NCBI GenBank assembly: GCA_942493055.1
Contig: OW818680.1
Location: 5,208,001-5,272,000, forward strand
Source: CAIZQW01 sp942493055
GTDB lineage: Bacteria; Verrucomicrobiota; Kiritimatiellia; RFP12; UBA1067
Reading direction: 5' to 3'
Length of the DNA: 64,000 nt
Notes under the pieces: generated by a model
Databases searched by the model: none
Told to the model about the DNA's origin: nothing
The model's input: only the letters and a program-made list of their open reading frames with translations
Shown: positions 1 through 7,824 of the stretch, piece after piece
How the letters are laid out: each line of letters starts with the position of its first letter
Position numbering within the stretch: position 1 is the stretch's first letter
Program-made: the position numbers and the translations under genes

Positions 1-82
1 ACGCCTTTGTTTTTGTGATCACGCCGAGCAGCAACGGCGGCAGGATCAGCAGGATAGCGATATGGATAAATAGATTGATCAT
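1..82 (-). CDS. HyfC/NuoH-like membrane subunit, N-terminal fragment
   Basis: Only the first 27 codons lie in the window; the gene runs off the left edge. The peptide begins MINLFIHIAILLILPPLLLG and continues VITKTKA. This looks like the first helix and following basic loop of the NuoH/HyfC family, the membrane subunit that anchors the hydrogenase or NADH-dehydrogenase peripheral arm. A ribosome-binding site GGGAG overlaps the stop of the upstream HyfB-like gene, and the ATG lies 7 bases after that stop, so translational coupling is likely. Position right after two HyfB-like genes supports the call. The fragment is too short to tell a hydrogenase-4 subunit from a related complex. Confidence 0.6.
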   Translation of the reverse strand, partial: MINLFIHIAILLILPPLLLGVITKTKA

Positions 83-89
83 GTTTTTA

Positions 90-2090
90 TTAACTCCCTG
101 TGCTTCCCACAATGAGAAGCACGATCATCACGATGAGGATGTAAAGCACGTAGAGATGCACGTTGCCTTGCTGGATAATGCGTAACCGCGGCAAGGTGCG
201 TCCGACCGCTTGGAGTATTGGTGTCACCAGCCGGTCGAGCACGGTATCCGGCACAAGGCGATTAAAAGCGGAGGAGCGCGGGAAGAGGCCCAGGAGAACC
301 GACCGGAAATTTTTAGGCCATACCAGGAATGAGGTCAGATTGACAATAGAATCGCCCAGCGAGGAGCCGGTGTATTGCATGCGACTGGTGGGGCGCGCAT
401 ACCCGCAATCCCAGGTGACACCTTTGCGGAGGCTCCTCGCACGCAAGAGAAGGGTCATGCCAAGGGCTAGTGCTGCCACAAGCCCCACGAGTGCTACGCC
501 CATCGTGGTAAGGGCTTTTAACGGCAGGACGGTCGCGATAGCAAGCGGAGCCACGGAGGGCGCCCACGTCTGGACTGCTGATTCCAGCAGCGGTGTCACG
601 AACAGCGGGAACAAGCCGATGCCGATGCAGCCGCAAGCCAATATGAGCATGGGGACCAGCATGGCGAGTCCTGGCTTGTGTGCAGGTGCAACCTCTGGGC
701 GCCGCGGTACGCCGAGGAACACGGTCCCCAGCACTTTCACGAAACAGGCCACTGCCAATGCGCCTGTCATTGCCAGCGCTACGGCTGCTAATGCCGCCAT
801 AGGAGCCCCCGTTTCTGTGCTGAAGCCGACGGTACGGAACAAGCCGAGATAGAGTAGCCATTCACTCACGAAGCCATTCAAGGGCGGCAAGGCGCAGATG
901 GCAACGGCTCCCACGACGAAGAGGATCATCACGTGCGGCACCCGTTTTGCCAGACCGCCCATCTGGTCGATCTCGCGCGTTCCAGCGACGTGAATCACGG
1001 CACCTGCGTTCAAGAAGAGCAGTGATTTAAAAAGGCTGTGGTTCCAGACATGAAGAATCGCGCCTCCCATCCCCAATAACACCCACGTCGGATGGCCGAG
1101 CGAGCGTCCGAGCAATGCGAGTCCCAGTCCCATCGTAATGATGCCGATGTTTTCGATGCTGCTGTATGCCAGGATCCGTTTGAGGTCACGCTGGCCAATG
1201 GCGAAGGCTATTCCCGCAACACTGGAGAAGGCGCCAATGGCGAGTAGCACCGGACCCCACCACGATGCGCCGACGGGCAATAGCGCGGTCATCCGAACGA
1301 TGCCGTAAATGCCCATCTTGAGCATGACGCCCGACATGACGGCTGATACGTGGCTGGGCGCGTTAGCGTGTGCGCCAGGCAGCCAGACATGCAAGGGCAT
1401 GAGCCCGGCTTTGAACCCGAAGCCGATCAGGGCCAGCACAAAAAGCGCAGAGGAAACTTCAGGCAAGAACACAGGTGCTAAGCAGAATGATCCGGTCGCA
1501 TGCCGCCAGAGGGCGAACATGGCGAGCAGGCAGAGCGTGCCGATGTGTGTGGCGATGAGGTAGATCCAACCTGCGCGGCGCACTTCAGGTTTGTCATCTT
1601 CGGCTGTGGCCACAAAGTAGGCGGCCAACGCCATCACTTCCCAGGCAATCAAAAAGAGCATGCCGTCACGTGAGACGACCACCAGCGCCATGGCTCCGGC
1701 GAGCAATCCGTAGAAAAGTCCGAGACGTTGTCCGTTTGCTGGGTGGTCGGACTGTTTCCAATAGCCCAGACCGTAGATCGAGCCTAATGCGGGTACGATG
1801 AATATGGGGAGAAGGAACAAGGCGCTGAGCGGATCGATCACGACAGTGAAGCGGCTACGCTGGAAACCCCATGCTAGGCTTAGGCTCAGCGAGGGCTCCT
1901 GGGGCGCGCAGAGAGCCGCTGCGACACTCACGAGACCCAGCACGCTGCCGATCAGCATGAGCGCGGTTGCAACGCGCTGTCCTGTGGACGAACGCGCTGA
2001 CAACAGAGCGCCCGGCAGGCCGCTTAACGTAAGTAAGGCAATCGCAGTCAGCAATAGATAACATACATTCATCGTGTTCAACACTCTCAT
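90..2090 (-). CDS. HyfB-like proton-conducting membrane subunit (second copy)
   Basis: 666 residues, almost entirely hydrophobic, with the antiporter-like fold shared by NuoL/NuoM/MrpA/HyfB. The central part contains the conserved GFGFKAGLMPLHVWLPGAHA stretch with the channel Lys and His residues, and a later region with KRILAYSSIENIG. The C-terminal segment WDCGYARPTSRMQYTGSSLG is characteristic of hydrogenase-4 component B rather than NuoL. Such subunits couple electron transfer to proton or sodium movement across the membrane. The gene follows a paralogue of the same length after 10 bases and precedes a HyfC-like start, so it sits in one operon. The start could be Met1 or Met7; neither has a strong Shine-Dalgarno. 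Confidence 0.87.
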   Translation of the reverse strand: MRVLNTMNVCYLLLTAIALLTLSGLPGALLSARSSTGQRVATALMLIGSVLGLVSVAAALCAPQEPSLSLSLAWGFQRSRFTVVIDPLSALFLLPIFIVPALGSIYGLGYWKQSDHPANGQRLGLFYGLLAGAMALVVVSRDGMLFLIAWEVMALAAYFVATAEDDKPEVRRAGWIYLIATHIGTLCLLAMFALWRHATGSFCLAPVFLPEVSSALFVLALIGFGFKAGLMPLHVWLPGAHANAPSHVSAVMSGVMLKMGIYGIVRMTALLPVGASWWGPVLLAIGAFSSVAGIAFAIGQRDLKRILAYSSIENIGIITMGLGLALLGRSLGHPTWVLLGMGGAILHVWNHSLFKSLLFLNAGAVIHVAGTREIDQMGGLAKRVPHVMILFVVGAVAICALPPLNGFVSEWLLYLGLFRTVGFSTETGAPMAALAAVALAMTGALAVACFVKVLGTVFLGVPRRPEVAPAHKPGLAMLVPMLILACGCIGIGLFPLFVTPLLESAVQTWAPSVAPLAIATVLPLKALTTMGVALVGLVAALALGMTLLLRARSLRKGVTWDCGYARPTSRMQYTGSSLGDSIVNLTSFLVWPKNFRSVLLGLFPRSSAFNRLVPDTVLDRLVTPILQAVGRTLPRLRIIQQGNVHLYVLYILIVMIVLLIVGSTGS

Positions 2091-2100
2091 TTCGAAAATT

Positions 2101-4098
2101 TCATCGCGCGAACCATTGCGTGATTAGCGCTTTAAACGGAAATAGCGTACACAGTAACGCGAGCAGGGTCAAAAGGATATACAGCACATAATGTTGGGTC
2201 AGTCCGCGTTGGAAATGGTGAGACCAGGTGATCCAGCTTGAGATCCGGTTTCCGGTCGGCAACAGCACCCGGTCCAATACGGCATCATCCACATGGCTGT
2301 GCGTATGGGTCGGCAACGGGAAGAGTCCGGTCACGCGCGGCCGCCGTCCGTGCGGGTGGAGGATGCGGGAAAAGAGGAAGACAATCATCTGCGCAAACGA
2401 GGTGGCTGTGTACTGCATGCGGCTGGTGGGGCGTGCGTAACCGCAGTCCCAGGTGAGAACAGGGCGCGGGGTGGGGTTGCGACGGAAAAGAAGAGAGGAG
2501 AGACCGGCCACGCAGACAGTCAGCGAGACCGCCAAGACGCTGATCACGCCCAGAGGGGCGATCTTTCCGAGAGTCCCTGTCTCTGTTCCTGTGTTTGCGA
2601 GCCAACAGGCTGTGGTTGCATCGAGAACCGGAGCGACGAGCACGGGGAGGAGGCCGATCAGGACGCACGTCGCCGCGAGTACGGCCATGGGGAGGCGCAT
2701 GGAAAAGGGCGCTTCATGGGCATGGGCAGCGGCCGGGGTGCGCGGTTCGCCCAGGAAGACCGTGCCGTAGACCTTCACGAAGCAGGCGACCGCCAGCGCG
2801 CCGACCGCCGCCAGCACAGGCACGCCGACCATGGCTGCCATTCCGCCGGAGAGCGCGGTTTTAAAGAGCCCGAGATAGACGAACCACTCGCTCACAAAAC
2901 CATTCAGCGGCGGCAATCCGCAGATCGCAACGGCGCCGATCAGAAAGCAGGCAGCTGTCCATGGCATGCGCTTGGCCAGTCCGCCGAGCCGATCGATCTG
3001 CCGCGTGTGCGCGGTATGAACGACCGCGCCTGCGCAGAAGAAGAGCAGGGATTTAAAGAAGCTATGGTTCCACACATGTAGGAAGCAACCGGCCAGCCCC
3101 AGTACGATCCACTCCGGATTTCCGGAGGAGCGTCCCAGCATCGCCACGCCCAGGCCCATCAGGATGATGCCGATATTCTCGACGCTGTGATAGGCCAGCA
3201 GACGTTTGAGATCGTGTTGGGCGATCGCGAAGACAACTCCCAGCAAGGCGCTGATGGCGCCCAGCGCGAGGATGATGCTGCCCCACGCTGCAGGCGGTGC
3301 AGGCAGGAGCGACAGCCAGCGCACCAGGCCATAGATGCCCATCTTCAGCACCACGCCTGAAAGCATGGCGGAAACATGGCAGGGGGCGTTCGCGTGTGCG
3401 CCGGGCAGCCAGAAGTGGAGCGGCATCGCGCCGGCTTTGAGGCCGAAGCCAAGGATGGCCAGAAAGAAAAGGAGGTGCAGCGTGCCCAGGCCCAGGACAT
3501 TCTGCGCAACCGGCACGAGGGCATACGATCCGGTCAGGTGGCGCCACAGCGCGAAGAGTCCAAAGAGGGTCAAGGTTCCCACATGCGTGGCGACCAGATA
3601 GATCCAACTCGCCTGACGGCTCTCGGCGCGGTGATCCTCGGTGGCGACAAGGAAGAAGGCGGAGAGCGCCATGAATTCCCAGCCCAGCAAGAAGATCATC
3701 GCATGGCGGCTGATGACCAACAGCCCCATGCCTGCCACGAGAAGACCCCAGAAGAGGCGGAGCGTGCGTCCGTTATTGGGATACTGGCTTTGGGGCCAGT
3801 ATCCCAGCCCATAGACAGAGCCGAGTCCGCCCACCAGAAAGACAGGGACAAGAAAGAAGGCGCTCAGGGCGTCAAGCCCGACCATACCATTTCCTGCTGC
3901 GGGCCACGGGAAAAACGCAGCGGGTTGGTTGAATCCCAACAGCGTGGCTGCGGCGCAGAACAGCCCCAACAGGGTGCCGCTGACCATGAGTAGTGCGGCG
4001 ATCCGTTCCCCTCTGAGCGATGACCTAGCCATAAGGAGTCCTGGCAGCCCGCTAGTGGCCACAAGGACAATGGCGAAAAGAATCAGGTCAAGGAACAC
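2101..4098 (-). CDS. HyfB-like proton-conducting membrane subunit (first copy)
   Basis: 665 residues, a clear paralogue of the downstream 666-residue protein. It has the same GFGLKAGAMPLHFWLPGAHA channel segment, the same KRLLAYHSVENIG helix and the same C-terminal WDCGYARPTSRMQYTATSF. It probably forms one of the ion-translocating membrane modules of a group-4 hydrogenase or a related formate- or ferredoxin-linked complex. The start is GTG, preceded at good distance by AAAGG. The gene follows the EIIA-type regulator after 21 bases on the same strand. Two HyfB-type subunits in tandem suggest either a two-pump complex or a duplication; the catalytic subunits would lie off the left edge. Confidence 0.87.
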   Translation of the reverse strand: MFLDLILFAIVLVATSGLPGLLMARSSLRGERIAALLMVSGTLLGLFCAAATLLGFNQPAAFFPWPAAGNGMVGLDALSAFFLVPVFLVGGLGSVYGLGYWPQSQYPNNGRTLRLFWGLLVAGMGLLVISRHAMIFLLGWEFMALSAFFLVATEDHRAESRQASWIYLVATHVGTLTLFGLFALWRHLTGSYALVPVAQNVLGLGTLHLLFFLAILGFGLKAGAMPLHFWLPGAHANAPCHVSAMLSGVVLKMGIYGLVRWLSLLPAPPAAWGSIILALGAISALLGVVFAIAQHDLKRLLAYHSVENIGIILMGLGVAMLGRSSGNPEWIVLGLAGCFLHVWNHSFFKSLLFFCAGAVVHTAHTRQIDRLGGLAKRMPWTAACFLIGAVAICGLPPLNGFVSEWFVYLGLFKTALSGGMAAMVGVPVLAAVGALAVACFVKVYGTVFLGEPRTPAAAHAHEAPFSMRLPMAVLAATCVLIGLLPVLVAPVLDATTACWLANTGTETGTLGKIAPLGVISVLAVSLTVCVAGLSSLLFRRNPTPRPVLTWDCGYARPTSRMQYTATSFAQMIVFLFSRILHPHGRRPRVTGLFPLPTHTHSHVDDAVLDRVLLPTGNRISSWITWSHHFQRGLTQHYVLYILLTLLALLCTLFPFKALITQWFAR

Positions 4099-4119
4099 AG
4101 ATAGCCTTTATGAAAAGGG

Positions 4120-4797
4120 TTAACTAGGAATATTGGATTCGGCAGTGGCGATCATGGCCAGCAGCTCATCGCTGGGGGCTTGGCGCTTCAAGGCCGCTTT
4201 GATCTCTGGGTTTCTGAGAATAAACCCGAGTCGTGAGAGCAGGTGCAGATGTGTCCGCACCGTGGGACTGATGAGTGTGAAAAGCGTGGTAACGGGTTTC
4301 TCGTCGATCGCGTGGAAATCGATTGGGGTTTCCAGGAAGCAGAGCGTCACGGTCGGCTGGGCGACATGCAGCACAACAGGGTTGCGGACATGCGGGATGG
4401 CAATGCCGTCGCCCACACCCGTGGAGCCCAGGCTTTCACGGGCCAACAAAACTTGATAGAGGAATTCACGGTCGACAGCCTCTGGGAGCTTCATCACGTC
4501 AACGACAGCACGCAATACGGAGGGCTGGTCAGTGCCGCCGACGTGATAGGCCACGCCGCCCAGCTTCAACGCTTCTGAAATGGTCGGAAGCTTGGACTTG
4601 TTCGTCTGATCCCCTGTAAAAAGATCGGGCGAAACCTGGATGTTGTGCGCTGTAGCCCACTCGAGCAGTTCAGCCCGGTTGAAACGAACCTGATCGTTCA
4701 TCGTGTGCGAGGGGATCTCTTCATCCTTAACCCACTTATAGATCGTTTCATCAGAAACGTTAAGAATAGCCGCTGCCTCTTTAACTGAGACTTGCAT
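4120..4797 (-). CDS. Excisionase-type HTH fused to PTS EIIA (fructose/mannitol type) domain
   Basis: 225 residues. Residues 3-52 match the helix-turn-helix 17/MerR-like 'excisionase' DNA-binding domain (VKEAAAILNVSDETIYKWV). Residues about 72-220 form a PTS EIIA type-2 domain of the PtsN/FruA class, with the phosphoryl-accepting histidine in GDGIAIPH at His136. No EIIB or EIIC transporter is adjacent, so a regulatory (Ntr-type) role fits better than sugar uptake. It is the first gene of the hydrogenase-like operon, 21 bases before the first HyfB. A plausible reading is control of the operon, or of ion-pump activity, by the phosphorylation state of the PTS; that link is inferred from position only. 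Confidence 0.82.
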   Translation of the reverse strand: MQVSVKEAAAILNVSDETIYKWVKDEEIPSHTMNDQVRFNRAELLEWATAHNIQVSPDLFTGDQTNKSKLPTISEALKLGGVAYHVGGTDQPSVLRAVVDVMKLPEAVDREFLYQVLLARESLGSTGVGDGIAIPHVRNPVVLHVAQPTVTLCFLETPIDFHAIDEKPVTTLFTLISPTVRTHLHLLSRLGFILRNPEIKAALKRQAPSDELLAMIATAESNIPS

Positions 4798-4876
4798 TCA
4801 CATTGCTCCGAAAACAGGGCTGTCTGGCATTTGAGACAAGCCACAAATATCTCTGGTTGTCTATAGGACATACACA

Positions 4877-4918
4877 GTTAAAACAAAAGAAAAGATCAAC
4901 CAGTATCGGCGATCTTTT
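4877..4918 (-). terminator. Intrinsic terminator of tRNA-Ala
   Basis: On the minus strand AAAAGATC (4918-4911) pairs perfectly with GATCTTTT (4897-4890). A few inner GC and GU pairs extend the stem, and a T-rich run (TTTTCTTTTGTTTT) follows. It begins 5 bases after the CCA of tRNA-Ala. It should separate the tRNA from the EIIA/HyfB operon, which then needs its own promoter in 4798-4876. I see only a weak candidate there, TATAGA with a poor -35. Confidence 0.6.
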
Positions 4919-4923
4919 ATACA

Positions 4924-4999
4924 TGGTGGAGCGAAGGAGATTCGAACTCCCGACCCCCACGTTGCGAACGTGATGCTCTACCAACTGAGCTATCGCCCC
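4924..4999 (-). tRNA. tRNA-Ala (anticodon CGC)
   Basis: A complete cloverleaf reads on the minus strand. The acceptor arm GGGGCGA/TCGCTCC carries the G3-U70 pair that specifies alanine. The D-loop is AGCTCAGTTGGTAGAGC, the anticodon loop is TTCGCAA with anticodon CGC, the T-arm contains GTTCGAATC, and the 3' ACCA is encoded. It has its own promoter and terminator and is not part of a neighbouring operon. It reads the GCG codon. Confidence 0.95.
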
Positions 5000-5020
5000 A
5001 TGAGTTCAAAAAGAGCCGAT

Positions 5021-5049
5021 AGTATATAGGCTTGTCTTAGCAAAATCAA
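5021..5049 (-). promoter_or_regulatory. Sigma-70-type promoter for tRNA-Ala
   Basis: On the minus strand TTGATT (5049-5044) and TATACT (5026-5021) are separated by 17 bases. Initiation would fall about 15 bases before the tRNA 5' end at 4999, the usual layout for a tRNA gene. Confidence 0.6.
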
Positions 5050-5135
5050 GCATGAAATGATGCCGGATGACCGCCAAATCATTAACCCTATAAAGTCGCA
5101 CATCCGCAGGGATAGGGAACGCAGTTTTCAGGGGA

Positions 5136-7793
5136 TTACTCCTGTTTTCTAGCGCCTCTTTCGTTGAAGCGCCCCATCCAGACCCAGCAACTGTTGCACA
5201 CGCAGTTTGTTCCCCGTCCGCAAGTGCCGGAAACATCTTGATTGTGTTGCGGTGCGATGGATGCGTGCACCAGCGCTAACATCGCGCGGTAGCGCGGATC
5301 TTCTGTGCTCTTGAACCCGCCTTCAAGTTGTCCCCAGCCGCCGTTGCTGGTTGGGAGTGCCGCCAGCAGGATGCGGCTCTTCTCTGGAACCCCGACATTC
5401 ACGAGAGCAGGGAACGGTTGCATCGCCACGGCCTTGCCGAACTGAGCCTCGATTGCGGTCCGCAGACGCTGCTCCCCCGCAGGGTCGGGTTGCCGCTGTT
5501 CCAGGCGGTTGAACCCGTAGTACCCGTCGCCGTAGTGTGGCACGTTTAAGTCCATCCAGACGATCAGTACATCCCACTCGTCTTTCGAGAGGGCCACATC
5601 GTGATGGCCTTTCTTCAAGATCGCAGTCAGCGGACTTGCAATGGCGAAGTAGTCGTTCGTCTTGCTCGCGCCGGTCTCTTTGTACGATTCGACCCACGCG
5701 ACCAGTTTCCGCTTGATCAGATTCGGCCCTGCAAGCGTTCCGATCAGGTTCAGTGGCTCTTTTCCGGTCTTATCTTTGGGCGCCAGTCCGTGGCATCTGA
5801 TGCAGTGGCGGTCGAAGACGGGCTGAACGCTCCGCACGAAGCTGAAGCCGCCCTCGTAGTCGAGCGCAGGCCTGGGTTGCGGGTCGAGGATCTCGCGCTG
5901 CTTGGGCAGCTCCTGCGGCGTACGGCTGCGCATCTTGTCCTCGTGGCAGCCTGCGCATCCGAGGACTTCGCCCTTCTGAGCGTAGATGAATGAGCGCATG
6001 GTGAACACAGCCATGCCCTCTGCGTTCAGGGCCTGCAACTGGATTGGCTTGCAGGCGGGGATGCGAAACGCGGCAGAGCCATCCTCGGAGACCGGCACGA
6101 TGCCTAGCGGCCGCTTATAGATGTCCAGATCGAGACCCTTGTTTCGATTGGCTTTGTGCGCGGCAGGTTGGTTCATCAGTTCGTTGATCCGCAGATACTT
6201 GATGCTGCCCTTCTCCAGCGGCTCGCGGCTGTCATAGACGTTCTCGACATAGCACACGCCGAAGTCGGGAGCGCTCGCGGCCGGAGGCAGCACGGAGGGG
6301 ATCACCGGCGGACGCGGTCGCTTGCGCAGCGGGATCGGCGTGAAGGTGCCGATCTCGGGATCCTGATAGATCAGCTCTCGGCCGCCCAGCGTATCGACCA
6401 GCCAGATTCCGAAGGCCTTGTTGGAGGGCCATGCGCCCCATTGCGGAGCGCCTGCCAAAGACTCCGGGGAGTAGCTGGCGAAGAAGAGCGTGTCATTGAT
6501 CGGATAGGGGGCGGCAAAGCATCCGGGCAGCTTCCATCCCTCTGATTCGGGCCATGGCACCTCCGGTGTCAGGCGCGTGAGCGGCTCGGGGCCGTCCTCC
6601 CCTTTGTGCGTGTCGATGGTGATGAGCGAGCCTGCTGTCACGTAGTGGTGCGCGGCGGCTGTGGCCACCACGACGTGCGTACCGGGGATGGGCTGGATCT
6701 CTGTCTGGATGCCGGGGTGCATGGTGTAGTTCCCGTAGAAATGAGCTGTGCCCGTGCCGTCCGGCTTCATGGTCCAGAGGCTCTGATACCACATCGCATT
6801 GCGGTTGATGTAGTCCCACCGCGTGTAGGCCAGCCGTCCGTCGTTCAGGACGGCTGGCTCCCATTCGTTCGCTTCGCCGAACGAGAGCTGGCGGATGTTC
6901 GAGCCGTTGCCGTCCGCGCGATAGATCAGAAAGGCGGGTGTGTAACGTCCCCAGTGGCAACGCCCGTAACTCTGACAGCGTGTCGAGTTGAAGGCGAAGC
7001 CGCCGTCCGGCAGATAACAGGGATCAGCATCCTCAATGAGGACACTCTGTCGATTGTCCCACGTCTGCATCGGATCCTGAGGCGTGCCTGTGAGCTGGCG
7101 CACCCAGGAGCCATCCACCGCAGCCTCCCAGATGAAGTAGCGCAGGTGCGCGACCGGGGTTGGATCGTAGTTCTTTGAGGCGTCCTTGAAGCAGGGATTC
7201 TCCGGGTCGAATGTGCGGATCACGTCGGCGTTCGCACCCCGGGTGGCATCGGGCAATACGGTCGGAACTGCGACGCCTCGAGCCGCAAGCGGCGGTTTCG
7301 TAGTGTGATCGCAAAAAGCAAAGATTACCCGGTCGCCATCCCAGTGCAGATCGGGATTGAGCACTGTGCCCAGAGGAAGCTTACCCTTGAGCGGTTCGGT
7401 TTTGCGCGGTGCGCGCTTCCAGTCCTCGATCACCACAAGACCCGGGCCCGGACGCGAGCAACGGGCCGTATACTGATCGACCATGTGAGGGGCGACCGTG
7501 TAAGGGATGCCACGCTGGCTGGCCAGGAGTCGGTCGAAGGCCAACGCCGGATGCGAGAAGAGGATCTGCCGCCGCAGCGCGCGGATCTCTTTTTCAAGTG
7601 TTGTACGCGCTACGGCGTCGCGCACCTCTGGCAGCCGTTGCGCGAGTGCTTTCAACTCCGCGCTCTGCTCAGGACGCGGTGCTGTCCGTTCCACGTAGGC
7701 CAGTGTGCGCTGCGCAAGAGCCAGCGCATCCTCGGCGGTGTCTGCAAGCACGTTCAAAGACAAGAGGGCAACTGCATAATAGAGACGTTTCAT
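5136..7793 (-). CDS. Exported dihaem protein with hydrazine-synthase-alpha-like propeller
   Basis: 885 residues from an ATG at 7793; that start has AAGGA at 7 bases and begins directly with a signal peptide (MKRLYYAVALLSLNVLA). An in-frame TTG 18 bases upstream lacks support. The middle holds beta-propeller-like repeats of the HZS_alpha type, as in FNSTRCQSYGRC and NDGRLAYTRWDYINRNAMW. Two c-type haem sites follow in the C-terminal half, CAGCH and CIRCH. The protein is therefore periplasmic or surface-exposed and redox-active. Canonical hydrazine synthase is found only in anammox bacteria, and such homologues are common in PVC genomes with unknown substrates, so hydrazine chemistry should not be assumed. 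A second, larger relative lies at 43830-47774. Downstream of the GH106-type hydrolase on the same strand, 31 bases apart. Confidence 0.8.
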   Translation of the reverse strand: MKRLYYAVALLSLNVLADTAEDALALAQRTLAYVERTAPRPEQSAELKALAQRLPEVRDAVARTTLEKEIRALRRQILFSHPALAFDRLLASQRGIPYTVAPHMVDQYTARCSRPGPGLVVIEDWKRAPRKTEPLKGKLPLGTVLNPDLHWDGDRVIFAFCDHTTKPPLAARGVAVPTVLPDATRGANADVIRTFDPENPCFKDASKNYDPTPVAHLRYFIWEAAVDGSWVRQLTGTPQDPMQTWDNRQSVLIEDADPCYLPDGGFAFNSTRCQSYGRCHWGRYTPAFLIYRADGNGSNIRQLSFGEANEWEPAVLNDGRLAYTRWDYINRNAMWYQSLWTMKPDGTGTAHFYGNYTMHPGIQTEIQPIPGTHVVVATAAAHHYVTAGSLITIDTHKGEDGPEPLTRLTPEVPWPESEGWKLPGCFAAPYPINDTLFFASYSPESLAGAPQWGAWPSNKAFGIWLVDTLGGRELIYQDPEIGTFTPIPLRKRPRPPVIPSVLPPAASAPDFGVCYVENVYDSREPLEKGSIKYLRINELMNQPAAHKANRNKGLDLDIYKRPLGIVPVSEDGSAAFRIPACKPIQLQALNAEGMAVFTMRSFIYAQKGEVLGCAGCHEDKMRSRTPQELPKQREILDPQPRPALDYEGGFSFVRSVQPVFDRHCIRCHGLAPKDKTGKEPLNLIGTLAGPNLIKRKLVAWVESYKETGASKTNDYFAIASPLTAILKKGHHDVALSKDEWDVLIVWMDLNVPHYGDGYYGFNRLEQRQPDPAGEQRLRTAIEAQFGKAVAMQPFPALVNVGVPEKSRILLAALPTSNGGWGQLEGGFKSTEDPRYRAMLALVHASIAPQHNQDVSGTCGRGTNCVCNSCWVWMGRFNERGARKQE

Positions 7794-7824
7794 AGCGTGT
7801 TCCTTACTCAAACGTATTGAACGC

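Noticed and set aside
163..852. 229-codon plus-strand reading frame
   Set aside because: It lies antisense to the second HyfB-like gene and has no ribosome site or family resemblance; GC-rich coding DNA gives such shadows.
2293..3081. 262-codon plus-strand frame
   Set aside because: Antisense to the first HyfB-like gene; low-complexity charged translation without domain features.
5136..7793. Hydrazine synthase (anammox) assignment
   Set aside because: Only the propeller and haem motifs are shared; no beta/gamma subunit genes or other anammox genes are present.
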